From Salinispira pacifica (lineage in GTDB: Bacteria; Spirochaetota; Spirochaetia; DSM-27196; Salinispiraceae): 64,000 nt of DNA. This document shows, one piece after another, positions 34,420 to 42,198 of the stretch. Location of the stretch: the NCBI RefSeq assembly GCF_000507245.1, contig NC_023035.1, positions 943,001-1,007,000 of the forward strand, written 5' to 3'. Every line of letters starts with the position of its first letter. Within the stretch, counting starts at the first letter, position 1. Below the pieces are notes generated by a model. The model saw only the letters and a program-made list of their open reading frames with translations, did not search any database and was not told where the DNA came from. The translations under genes and the position numbers were made by a program.

Positions 34420-35457
34420 CTATGAAATATACCCCAAGGCCACCATGGCTTCGGCATTCAGAATCGCCGCACCTGCTGCGCCCCGGACGGTATTGTGACC
34501 GAGAATGGTCATTTTAATATCCAGTACCGGGCATTCTCTCACCCGTCCGACCACTGTGCTCATTCCCCCCTGTAGCCAGATATCCCTGGCGGGCTGGGGC
34601 CGGTCTTCCTGCTCAGTTACCAGTATAGGAAATTCCGGTGCTGAATGCAGCTTCTTCTCCTGAGGCATACCCCGGAAATTTCTCAAAACTTCCTTCACTT
34701 CATCCACAGACGCCTTTTTCCCCAGCTTGATGGAAAGGGTTTCGGTGTGACCGTCGAAAACCGGTACACGGGTGCACTGGGCGCTAACGGGGAAGGGGGC
34801 ATGATCAATGTGATCCCCCGCCAGGGTACCCAGAATTTTCTGGGGCTCGGTTTCTACCTTGTCTTCCTCACCGCCGATGAAGGGTACAACATTTCCCAGA
34901 ATGTCGATGCTGGGAACACCGGGGTATCCGGCTCCGCTGATGGCCTGCATGGTGGTTGCCTGTACGGCTTCAACGCCGAAGGCCTTGTGTAGGGGTGCAA
35001 GGGCCATGGCGATAAACATGGTTGAGCAGTTGGAATTTGTGATAATTGCACCCTTGTAGGGCTGCTTGCGGATAATCTCGAAATGATCGGGATTGATTTC
35101 CGGAATCACCAGGGGCACATCTTTATCCATCCGGTGATTTTTTGAGTTGGAAATGACGAAATGTCCTGCTTCGGCGAAGCGGGTTTCGGCCTCTCCGGCT
35201 ACGGAGCTGTCCAGTCCGGAGAAAAGGATGGTGCTCTCCAGAGTTTCATCCAGGGATTTTACAATTTTTCCGGCAATATCTTCGGGAACCGGTATGTCCT
35301 GTTTCCAGCTTGCCGCTTCGGCATAGGGTTTGCCCGCAGAGCGGGGGGATGCCACCAGTTCGCGGATTTCGAAATGGGGATGGTTTTGAAGCAGCACAAT
35401 AAACTTTTGGCCCACAGTACCTGTGGCGCCGAGAATGGCAACGGGTATCTTACTCAT
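34420..35457 (-). CDS. asd: Aspartate-semialdehyde dehydrogenase, archaeal/fungal type
   Basis: The enzyme reduces aspartyl phosphate to aspartate semialdehyde with NADPH. The 345-residue protein starts MSKIPVAILGATGTVGQKF (NADP-binding loop). The catalytic Cys is in TNSNCSTMFIAMALAPL and other active-site residues fall in TTMQAISGAGYPGV. The SNCST sequence and segment order match the archaeal/fungal subfamily and differ from the E. coli type (GGNCTVS). ATTATACCTCC on the plus strand shows GGAGGT before the ATG. It is the first gene of asd-lysC and is divergent from the purine phosphorylase gene. Confidence 0.93.
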   Translation of the reverse strand: MSKIPVAILGATGTVGQKFIVLLQNHPHFEIRELVASPRSAGKPYAEAASWKQDIPVPEDIAGKIVKSLDETLESTILFSGLDSSVAGEAETRFAEAGHFVISNSKNHRMDKDVPLVIPEINPDHFEIIRKQPYKGAIITNSNCSTMFIAMALAPLHKAFGVEAVQATTMQAISGAGYPGVPSIDILGNVVPFIGGEEDKVETEPQKILGTLAGDHIDHAPFPVSAQCTRVPVFDGHTETLSIKLGKKASVDEVKEVLRNFRGMPQEKKLHSAPEFPILVTEQEDRPQPARDIWLQGGMSTVVGRVRECPVLDIKMTILGHNTVRGAAGAAILNAEAMVALGYIS

Positions 35458-35517
35458 TATACCTCCAATGGTTTTGAGATCCGTATTTGTCTACCTGTTA
35501 TATGCAAATATGCTAAC

Positions 35518-35545
35518 TTTATACGTCAACATTGCTCATTGTCAA
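35518..35545 (-). promoter_or_regulatory. Likely promoter of asd-lysC, overlapping the opposite one
   Basis: On the minus strand TTGACA (35545-35540) and TATAAA (35523-35518) are 16 bases apart. The -35 element lies on top of that of the divergent promoter. Confidence 0.5.
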
Positions 35546-35567
35546 TGTAGGCCTCGGGGAGTATACT
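35539..35567 (+). promoter_or_regulatory. Likely promoter of the purine nucleoside phosphorylase gene
   Basis: TTGTCA (35539-35544) and TATACT (35562-35567) are 17 bases apart. An inverted repeat ACATTG-N8-CAATGT (35529-35548) covers the shared -35 region. Confidence 0.55.
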
Positions 35568-35662
35568 CACCTGAAACGTGAACAAATGAAGGAATGTCCG
35601 GACAGCCGCGTAAACCTGTCCATATTCCCGGCAAGTCCGGGGTTCACTCTTTGGAGGCTATC

Positions 35663-36481
35663 ATGAAATCGGAATTTATTGCAGATGTGTACCACGCAGC
35701 CGCTGAAATCAGCAAAACCACCGGCTACCGTCCCAAACTGGGAATGATTCTGGGCTCGGGACTGTCCAGTCTGGCGGAAAGCTATGAGTGCACCAAGGTT
35801 CCCTACGGTGATATTCCGGTACTGCCCAAACCGACCGTGGAAGGGCATCGGGGCGAACTCTATATAAATGAGGATATTGCAATCTGCTCCGGCCGTTTTC
35901 ACTACTATGAAGGGCACAGTCCGGATAATGTGGTGAGCACAGTGGCCCTGCTGAAGGGGCTGGGCTGTGAACGGCTAATTGTCACCAATGCCGCAGGGGG
36001 AATCAACACCGGGTTTTCTCCTGGGGATATTATGATCATTGAGGATCATATTAATCATCTGGGATTTAATCCACTCATGGGACCCAACCCGCAAATAGAC
36101 GGAACCGATCTGGGCGCCCGCTTCCCGGATATGTCCCGGGTCTACAGTCCCGCTTTCGCCGCAAAAGCACAGGAGCTGGACGGTGATCTGAAACAGGGCG
36201 TGTACATTGCGGTTACCGGTCCAAGCTATGAGACACCCGCTGAAATCCGGGCCTTCTCCGCCATGGGCGCAGATGCGGTGGGCATGTCCACCGTGCCGGA
36301 AGCCATTTTCGCCCGGTATCTGGGCATGGAAGTGGGGGGCTTGAGTCTCATTACCAACTTCGCCGCCGGTCTGGGCCACGAGGAACTGCATCACGATGAA
36401 GTGGTGGAAATCGGCCGGAAAGCCGCTGACAGAATGAAAAAACTGGTGGCCGGTCTGGTGGACTGGTGGCTGAAGGAATAG
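35663..36481 (+). CDS. punA: Purine nucleoside phosphorylase (trimeric type)
   Basis: The enzyme splits inosine or guanosine with phosphate to base and ribose 1-phosphate in purine salvage. The 272-residue protein has the family motifs GMILGSGLSSLAE, VEGHRGELY, CSGRFHYYEGHS and the long signature LIVTNAAGGIN. The later segment GPSYETPAEIRAFSAMGADAVGMSTVPE is also diagnostic. These mark the trimeric, mammalian-like class. A frame opens at 35594, but ATG 35663 has GGAGG at six bases spacing. It stops about 30 bases before the JAMM-helicase gene, so the two may be co-transcribed. Confidence 0.94.
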   Translation: MKSEFIADVYHAAAEISKTTGYRPKLGMILGSGLSSLAESYECTKVPYGDIPVLPKPTVEGHRGELYINEDIAICSGRFHYYEGHSPDNVVSTVALLKGLGCERLIVTNAAGGINTGFSPGDIMIIEDHINHLGFNPLMGPNPQIDGTDLGARFPDMSRVYSPAFAAKAQELDGDLKQGVYIAVTGPSYETPAEIRAFSAMGADAVGMSTVPEAIFARYLGMEVGGLSLITNFAAGLGHEELHHDEVVEIGRKAADRMKKLVAGLVDWWLKE

Positions 36482-36511
36482 GCCGGGCCTGCCCCCCTCT
36501 CCGCCGAAACC

Positions 36512-38983
36512 ATGGTATCCGCTGATTCACGAATTCCCCAGCATATCGCACATCTCATGAGGGAGACCGTATCCCAGGCCCGGAACCGGGAGGTGCTGTT
36601 CGTCTGTACCCAGGACGAGGAAGGCATGCTTGCCAGCGCCAGGGCTGTGGCCCGGGGTAACGACGGCATGGTTCCGGCTCCCGAACCCCATATGCGGGAA
36701 GGTCAGGTAATCGTCCATAATCATCCTTCCGGAACCCTGAATCCCAGCGACGCCGATGTGTCTGTGGCCGCACGGCTGGCCTCACAGGGTATCGGAAGCT
36801 GGATCGTGGATAACAGCGTGCGGAATCTCTACATCATCACTGAAGCGTATGAAGCGCCGAAAAAAACCGAGCTGGACTTGCAGCGTCTGGCGGACATGCT
36901 GCTGCCCGGCGGCGGTTTATCCAGGCTTCAGCCCGATTTTGAGCCCCGGGACCCTCAGCTTGAAATGCTTGAAGAGGTGGTGAAAGCTTTCAATGAAAAT
37001 CTGATAGTAGTCAGCGAAGCGGGCACCGGGGTGGGAAAGAGTCTGGCGTATCTCATCCCGGCAGCCGCCTGGGTGCTCCAGAACCGTGAACGGGTGGTTA
37101 TCTCCACCGCAACCATCAACCTGCAGCAGCAGATTCTCGAGAAGGATATCCCCACGGTTCGCCGGCTCTTCAAGGATTCCGGGGGTGATGAGATCAAGGT
37201 GGTGCTGGCCAAGGGGCGCAACCAGTATCTCTGCCAGAGCCGGCTGCAGGAACTTATTGAGGAAGAGGGGCTGTTCGGCGAAGAGCAGCTGGATGAGATC
37301 AGGCGATGGGCGGAGGTAACCGAGACAGGGGACCGCAGCGACCTGCCGTTTAACCCCGATCCTTCCCTGTGGGCCCGGGTGAACTCCGACGCCGATGCCT
37401 GCAGCGAACTACGCTGTTCCCGCCGGGGAAGCTGTTTTCTCCAGAAGGCCCGGAAGGCTGCCGCCTCCGCTCATATCGTGGTGACCAACCATCACCTGCT
37501 GTTCGCCGACCTGGCCATTCGAAAGGAAGGGTTCGGACAGGATGCAACTGTCATTCTGCCGGCTTTTCAACGACTGATTATCGACGAGGCCCACAATGTG
37601 GAGGGAGCGGCAACCAGCTATTTCAGCGAGGAATTCAACCGCTTCACCCTGCATAAATACGCCAATATGCTCCTGCGCCAGCGACGCAGCCGGGCTGGGG
37701 GAATTATCCCCTCCCTCCGAAAAAGCGCCGGCGTCCGTTTTGAGGGTGCGGAGGCATTGCTCCAGTCCATGCGCAGCAGGGTGCAGGAACTGGACGACGC
37801 CCTTCTTCCCTTCCTGGATCAGCAGAACTCCCTGCGCTTGGCGGCGGATCCCAATGAGCTTCCCGGAAATCATGAAAAGAGCGAGCTGGAGACCGTGCTC
37901 TTTGAGCAGCTCGGAAGATTTCAGCAGTCTGTTCTGGATACCGTGGAGCTCCTGGCTGACGAGTTCAAAAGTCTTGACGATTCGGACAGCGACGAGCCCA
38001 GAATCGCAGAGCTGCGGATCATGATCCGCCGTCTGGAGGGGGTGGCAAAAATCTGCGGGGATTTCCGGGAATATGCCACCCGCCCGGACCTGGTGTACTG
38101 GCTGGACCGGCGACGAAGCTCCGCCGGGGATCGCTTTGTTCACTTCACCGCAACCCCCATCGAAGTTGGACCGATTCTTCAGGAAGCCATGTTTGACCAG
38201 TACGAAAGCATCGTGCTCACAAGTGCAACCCTTTCGGTGAACAAATCGATCCAGTACTGGCAGCGGAGGGTGGGGCTGTTGAACAACGACAGGCTCGTGT
38301 TTAAAAGCATGGAGAGTCCGTTCGATTACAGCCGCCGGGTGCTGCTGGGGGTTCCCAACGATGCCCCCAGCCCGTCGTCGGGGGAACAGTACTCCTCCTG
38401 GCTCCAGGGTTTTGTGATGCGGATGCTGGATATCTCCGAGGGCCACGCGTTGATTCTGTTCACCAGCTACTCCATGCTCACCCAGGTGTACGAGTACTGC
38501 AAACCCCTGCTAGTTCAACGGGGTATCACCTGCTTCAGGCAGGGGGACGATGACCGCAACCGTCTGATGAGCAGCTTTCAGAAGGAAGTAAGCTCGGTGC
38601 TCTTTGCAACCCACAGTTTCTGGGAAGGTATCGACGCCCCCGGCGACGCCCTGAAACTGCTGATCATCAGCAGACTGCCGTTCCGGGTACCCACGGAACC
38701 GGTGCTACTGGCCAGAACAGATGCAATTCAGAGCCGGGGGGGGAATCCCTTTTTCGAATTGAGTCTGCCCGAGGCGGTGATGAAGCTGAAGCAGGGATTC
38801 GGAAGGCTGATGCGCCGGAAGAGTGACAGGGGCGTGGTGCTGATTACCGATAACCGGGTGATTACCAAACGCTACGGGCGGAACTTCATCGACTCTCTGC
38901 CTCCGGCCCGGCTGGTTGTGGAATCTTCAGACCGTCTGGCGGGGGAAGTTGAGCGGGTTCTCTACGAGGATATGGATTCCTGA
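36512..38983 (+). CDS. DinG/XPD-type Fe-S helicase with N-terminal RadC/JAMM-like domain
   Basis: The 823-residue protein has two parts. Residues about 1-125 are a JAMM/RadC-like domain with VHNHPSGTLNPSDADVSVAARL, which fits H-x-H-P-S-G-x3-P-S-x2-D. From about 150 on it is a superfamily-2 helicase of the DinG/XPD group: Walker A AGTGVGKSL, four cysteines in NQYLCQSR and DACSELRCSRRGSC for a 4Fe-4S cluster, IIDEAHNVE, and motif VI QGFGRLMRRKSDRG. It probably unwinds DNA or R-loops. Fusion to a JAMM domain is unusual. The ATG at 36512 lacks a strong ribosome-binding site; it may be coupled to the phosphorylase gene. Confidence 0.88.
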   Translation: MVSADSRIPQHIAHLMRETVSQARNREVLFVCTQDEEGMLASARAVARGNDGMVPAPEPHMREGQVIVHNHPSGTLNPSDADVSVAARLASQGIGSWIVDNSVRNLYIITEAYEAPKKTELDLQRLADMLLPGGGLSRLQPDFEPRDPQLEMLEEVVKAFNENLIVVSEAGTGVGKSLAYLIPAAAWVLQNRERVVISTATINLQQQILEKDIPTVRRLFKDSGGDEIKVVLAKGRNQYLCQSRLQELIEEEGLFGEEQLDEIRRWAEVTETGDRSDLPFNPDPSLWARVNSDADACSELRCSRRGSCFLQKARKAAASAHIVVTNHHLLFADLAIRKEGFGQDATVILPAFQRLIIDEAHNVEGAATSYFSEEFNRFTLHKYANMLLRQRRSRAGGIIPSLRKSAGVRFEGAEALLQSMRSRVQELDDALLPFLDQQNSLRLAADPNELPGNHEKSELETVLFEQLGRFQQSVLDTVELLADEFKSLDDSDSDEPRIAELRIMIRRLEGVAKICGDFREYATRPDLVYWLDRRRSSAGDRFVHFTATPIEVGPILQEAMFDQYESIVLTSATLSVNKSIQYWQRRVGLLNNDRLVFKSMESPFDYSRRVLLGVPNDAPSPSSGEQYSSWLQGFVMRMLDISEGHALILFTSYSMLTQVYEYCKPLLVQRGITCFRQGDDDRNRLMSSFQKEVSSVLFATHSFWEGIDAPGDALKLLIISRLPFRVPTEPVLLARTDAIQSRGGNPFFELSLPEAVMKLKQGFGRLMRRKSDRGVVLITDNRVITKRYGRNFIDSLPPARLVVESSDRLAGEVERVLYEDMDS

Positions 38984-39136
38984 GCCCCCATTCGAACCGC
39001 GTCCGACCGCCGGTCTTAACCACGTCCGGCCGCCGTACTTCACTGTAGTCATAAAGCCCAACCCCCATACCGGAACGAAGTTCCACCCGGGCTCTGAAAG
39101 CAGATAAACTGAAAAGCACACAAGCCGGAAAAGCAC

Positions 39137-39171
39137 AAAAAAAGAGCTGCCTGATAATATCAGACAGCTCT
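39137..39171 (-). terminator. Rho-independent terminator downstream of groES
   Basis: AGAGCTG and CAGCTCT form a stem that continues through CTGATA and its partner, with single mismatches. On the minus strand a run of seven T residues (A-run at 39137-39143 on the plus strand) follows. It ends groES transcription 67 bases after the stop. Confidence 0.8.
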
Positions 39172-39194
39172 GTTCCGCATCACATGGGATGCAG

Positions 39195-39233
39195 GGACAC
39201 TTTCAAAAATCATGATTTTTGAAAGATGTGTCC
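39195..39233. repeat. Long palindrome right after the groES stop
   Basis: A perfect 24-base palindrome (39201-39224; half-site TTTCAAAAATCA) is flanked by GGACAC and GTGTCC. It lies five bases beyond the groES stop, between it and the terminator. It may be a second hairpin that stabilises the groES mRNA end or an operator; no copy is seen elsewhere in the window. Confidence 0.8.
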
Positions 39234-39237
39234 GGGG

Positions 39238-39504
39238 CTACTTAATGATTGCAATAATGTCGGAGAAGCTCACGATGAGGTGATCATCACCGTCAATTTT
39301 TACCTGGGTTCCTGCATATTTGTCATACATTACCCGGTCCCCCACCTTCACAGTGATCACATCGGTGTCATCACCGATTGCAGTTACTACCGCAGTTTGG
39401 GTCTTTTCCTGGGCAGTCTGAGGGATAAACAGACCTCCGGAAGTTTTTTCTTCGCCGGCTTCTGTCTTAAGAAGTACCCGGTCGCCTAGGGGCTGTACGT
39501 TCAT
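39238..39504 (-). CDS. groS: Co-chaperonin GroES
   Basis: GroES is the lid of the GroEL folding chamber. The 88-residue product is shorter than the usual ~95. It has the opening NVQPLGDRVLLKTEAGEEKTSGGLFIP, including the mobile loop that contacts GroEL, and ends DDHLIVSFSDIIAIIK. groEL is not next to it, as is known for some spirochaetes. TCAGGAGGACGGGT precedes the ATG. A sigma-70-type promoter lies about 50 bases upstream and no CIRCE element is visible. The neighbouring divergent gene encodes a sigma factor. Confidence 0.95.
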   Translation of the reverse strand: MNVQPLGDRVLLKTEAGEEKTSGGLFIPQTAQEKTQTAVVTAIGDDTDVITVKVGDRVMYDKYAGTQVKIDGDDHLIVSFSDIIAIIK

Positions 39505-39554
39505 ACCCGTCCTCCTGATTGAGTATACATGACGTTGTCTATTTGTATGGTGGA

Positions 39555-39583
39555 AATATACGCAACATGGCTTTGTTGGTCAA
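39555..39583 (-). promoter_or_regulatory. Likely sigma-70 promoter of groES
   Basis: On the minus strand TTGACC (39583-39578) and TATATT (39560-39555) are 17 bases apart. The start site would be about 40 bases before the groES ATG. Confidence 0.6.
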
Positions 39584-39797
39584 GAAAAAGCGTACCTCAG
39601 AGGACTCTTTCAAAACAGCACTCTGAACATCCGTCCGGAGAAGGTGTGCCGGGCCGCTCCCCGCTCTATCTTACATATGAGGCGTAAATATAAGGCATTT
39701 TGCCTCCGATGACCCACAATTACCCCGCTCCCCAACCAGATGAGTCATTATGATACAACTCTTTGCAGCTGTGTATGCTCTGTGTCAATATTCCGCA

Positions 39798-39836
39798 TTG
39801 TGATATTATCAGTGGATAGCAATCACAAAACGTGAT
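39798..39836 (+). promoter_or_regulatory. Inverted repeats upstream of the -24/-12 promoter (candidate activator sites)
   Basis: TTGTGAT (39798-39804) faces ATCACAA (39822-39828), and ATCAC-N5-GTGAT spans 39822-39836. They lie about 60-95 bases upstream of the -24 element, a distance at which NtrC-type activators bind. That they are activator sites is inference. Confidence 0.35.
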
Positions 39837-39892
39837 ATAGATAAGTTGTTGTATGGTAGGCATATATCAGAAATAAACAAAAAAATCAGACT

Positions 39893-39908
39893 TGGCACGG
39901 CAATTGCA
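39893..39908 (+). promoter_or_regulatory. Sigma-54 (-24/-12) promoter of the sigma factor gene
   Basis: TGGCAC at 39893-39898 and TTGCA at 39904-39908 are five bases apart, in the longer string TTGGCACGGCAATTGCAT. This matches the consensus TGGCACG-N4-TTGCW with GG and GC exactly 12 bases apart. Transcription should start near 39919, leaving a short leader with the AGGAGG site before ATG 39936. Confidence 0.85.
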
Positions 39909-39935
39909 TTAAATGTTGATATACAGGAGGACTTC

Positions 39936-40811
39936 ATGAGCCAGGCAACAGAAAAGCGTATTAACGGTAACACCAAAAGTAATGATGAAAATATTCTTAC
40001 CATGTATCTGAAAGAAATAAATAAAATCCCCCTTCTCTCCCGTGAAGAAGAAGTGGACCTTGCCACCCGTGCCCGGGACGGTGAACAGGCGGCCAAGGAC
40101 AAACTTGTCCAGGCAAACCTTCGCTTTGTTGTGAATGTTGCGAAAAAGTATCAGAATCAGGGCCTTCCCCTCACTGACCTCATCAGTGAAGGAAATATCG
40201 GCCTTCTGAATGCCATTGAGCGTTTCGATGTGGATAAAGGCTTTCATTTTATCTCCTATGCAGTATGGTGGATTCGTCAGGCCATCCTCAAGGCGATCTG
40301 CGAAAAGAGCCGGATGATCCGTCTGCCGCTGAACAGAGCCAATGAACTTGTACAAATAGAGAAAGCCCGAAAAGGCATTTCCGGACGGGTGGGTGAAACC
40401 GAAGAGATTCGGGAGATCGCCCGGACACTGAACATGGACGAAGAACATGTAACCGACCTGGTGAATATCAGCCGGGAACATGTTTCCCTGGAAACACCGG
40501 TATACAAGGAAAAAGACAGCTCCATGCTCAGCGACTTTGTTGAAGACAATGTGAATGCACTGCCTGAGGATCTGGTACTTCATGATTCACTGAAAAATGA
40601 TATCAACAACATCCTCACCACCCTTACCGAGAAGGAAGCTGAAATTATTCAATTCCGTTTCGGATTGAACGGCTATGCTCCAATGAGTCTCAAGGAGATT
40701 GGTGACCGTTACAACCTTACCAAGGAACGGATCAGACAGATTGAGAAAAAGGCCATAAAGCGGCTTCAGCATCCCACCAGAAGCCGATATCTCTCCTCCT
40801 ATGTTGCCTGA
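39936..40811 (+). CDS. Group-2 sigma-70 family RNA polymerase sigma factor (RpoS-like)
   Basis: The 291-residue protein has regions 1.2 to 4.2 but lacks region 1.1. Region 2 is ANLRFVVNVAKKYQNQGLPLTDLISEGNIGLLNAIERFDVDKGF with the -10 recognition helix FISYAVWWIRQAIL. Region 4.2 is MSLKEIGDRYNLTKERIRQIEKKAIKRL. It should recognise promoters like those of RpoD. The size and lack of 1.1 fit RpoS-type group-2 factors. AGGAGG at six bases spacing fixes ATG 39936; the longer frame from 39846 is not supported. A sigma-54 promoter lies directly upstream, as for Borrelia rpoS. A terminator follows. Confidence 0.93.
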   Translation: MSQATEKRINGNTKSNDENILTMYLKEINKIPLLSREEEVDLATRARDGEQAAKDKLVQANLRFVVNVAKKYQNQGLPLTDLISEGNIGLLNAIERFDVDKGFHFISYAVWWIRQAILKAICEKSRMIRLPLNRANELVQIEKARKGISGRVGETEEIREIARTLNMDEEHVTDLVNISREHVSLETPVYKEKDSSMLSDFVEDNVNALPEDLVLHDSLKNDINNILTTLTEKEAEIIQFRFGLNGYAPMSLKEIGDRYNLTKERIRQIEKKAIKRLQHPTRSRYLSSYVA

Positions 40812-40845
40812 TTGCATCTGATTTTCCCCGTTCTTGTATGTACGG

Positions 40846-40882
40846 CAGCCTCCGGTATCCTTTTCCGGAGGCTGTTTTTTTT
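40846..40882 (+). terminator. Rho-independent terminator after the sigma factor gene
   Basis: CAGCCTCCGG (40846-40855) pairs with CCGGAGGCTG (40865-40874), followed by eight T residues. It lies 35 bases after the stop and makes the sigma factor gene monocistronic. Confidence 0.9.
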
Positions 40883-40908
40883 ACCGGATATTCACTATTC
40901 TGATCGAT

Positions 40909-42105
40909 ATGAGCGATCCATATTTTCGGGTGCTGATCAATCCCCATCGGTATCCCCGTTACATCAAACGCCTGAAGAAAAAGATCAGGAAGGTACCCGG
41001 CGGGCGGATTCAGGAAGCCGGAAGCAAGGAAGATTTTTCCCGGGGCATCCGAGACTTCCTGTACAGTGATGAGAAGTACCTTCTGGTTTGGGGGGGCGAC
41101 GGTACCGCCCATCTGGCCATCAACAGCTGGATGAAGCATCTTGAGGAAAACGATCTACCCGGTGATTCCGGCGGAGGTAAACCCGGCGGCCCGAACAGCA
41201 GCGGTGAGACCGGCAAAGGCGACACCGGCCGAAGTAATTCCGGCGGCGGCGCTGCCCTGCCCATGGATCAGAAAGCCATAGGTTTTCTCCGGGGCGGCAG
41301 CGGAAACGGCATACAGGACTCCTATGAAGTTCCCTTCCTTCTCTCCAGTCAGATATCAACCTACCTGCAAAGCATGCAGCAGGGCTACACCCAGCAGGTG
41401 GATCTGCTCACAGTAGGCAGCGGCCGGGAGCTGCGGTATGCCCAGTTGGCGGGCACCGGTTTCGATGCGGAACTGCTGAGAAGACGGGAAGCGGCTCTTG
41501 CACGGCGGGGCGGAAGGCCCAGCGGTCTCGCCCAGTATCTTAAGGGAGGTCTTTCCCTTTTCCGGGAAGATTTTCTTGCCCGGCGAAACAGCTTCCATCT
41601 GATCATGGAAAATGGAAAGTACGCCCTGCGCAGCACCCGGGCCAATGCCGAGCTGGGCTTCACCCGGCTTGAGTACGAACAGACCCCTCTGATGATCGAA
41701 GCGGGAACCCGCCCGTTTTACGGCCGGATGTTCAAGGTCTGTCCCGATGTGGTGTGCAATGACGGCAGGATGGACGTGTATCAATTCATGTTTGAAAACA
41801 AATGGCAGATCCTCTCCAACCTTCTGCCTCTCTGGAACGGGTGGCATAACCGGATCAACCGGAACCAGGCGGAGAAGGGACGCCCTCTCATCGAACGCTA
41901 TGAAGTGGAACGGCTGAAAATAATATCTGCTACCCCGTTTTTGTATCATATTGACGGTGAATTGGAAGAATGCAGGGAACAAAACGGAGAATACTCCCTT
42001 AGTCTGGGAATTGCTCCCGGTGCAATCCGTTTTCTGGTTCCCGGGAGCTTCCACAGAAAATTTCACCCCGAGAACCTGTATCATCAGGGAAAGGTATGGA
42101 AGTGA
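40909..42105 (+). CDS. Diacylglycerol/lipid kinase family protein
   Basis: The ~398-residue protein belongs to the DAGK catalytic (LCB5/YegS) family, which phosphorylates diacylglycerol or other lipids with ATP. The nucleotide loop is LLVWGGDGTAHLAIN and a second loop is GFLRGGSGNGIQDS, a variant of the usual GGTxN motif. The C-terminal half has YHIDGELEECREQNGEYSLSL. A Gly/Ser-rich insert (about residues 83-116) lies between the two loops, probably a flexible surface loop. The frame is open from 40834, across the terminator, but ATG 40909 is the reasonable start. It converges with the small heat-shock operon. Confidence 0.82.
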   Translation: MSDPYFRVLINPHRYPRYIKRLKKKIRKVPGGRIQEAGSKEDFSRGIRDFLYSDEKYLLVWGGDGTAHLAINSWMKHLEENDLPGDSGGGKPGGPNSSGETGKGDTGRSNSGGGAALPMDQKAIGFLRGGSGNGIQDSYEVPFLLSSQISTYLQSMQQGYTQQVDLLTVGSGRELRYAQLAGTGFDAELLRRREAALARRGGRPSGLAQYLKGGLSLFREDFLARRNSFHLIMENGKYALRSTRANAELGFTRLEYEQTPLMIEAGTRPFYGRMFKVCPDVVCNDGRMDVYQFMFENKWQILSNLLPLWNGWHNRINRNQAEKGRPLIERYEVERLKIISATPFLYHIDGELEECREQNGEYSLSLGIAPGAIRFLVPGSFHRKFHPENLYHQGKVWK

Positions 42106-42121
42106 GCTTGTTCCGCTTCGG

Positions 42122-42145
42122 AAAAGCCGCCGGAGATCCGGCGGC
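42122..42145 (-). terminator. Terminator of the small heat-shock operon
   Basis: GCCGCCGG and CCGGCGGC form an eight-pair stem with an ATCT loop on the minus strand, followed by TTTT. It lies about 55 bases after the last Hsp20 stop. The short T-run makes it moderate. Confidence 0.6.
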
Positions 42146-42198
42146 CCGGTTGTGTCAGACTCAGAGCGGATATTTCAACAATGCGTATCGCAGGGTGA

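Larger units (their letters stand above)
39505..39935. other. 431-base divergent spacer between groES and the sigma factor gene
   Basis: No gene is seen. The left part holds the groES promoter (39555-39583). A middle part (about 39600-39780) has nothing I recognise except a small AGGCA/TGCCT repeat near 39693. The right part has inverted repeats built from TTGTGAT and ATCACAA (39798-39836), followed by an AT-rich segment and the -24/-12 promoter of the sigma gene (39893-39908). Confidence 0.7.

Noticed and set aside
39505-39640. CIRCE/HrcA element upstream of groES
   Set aside because: The string CAGCACTCTGAAC near 39615 resembles half of CIRCE, but the facing GAGTGC half is missing.
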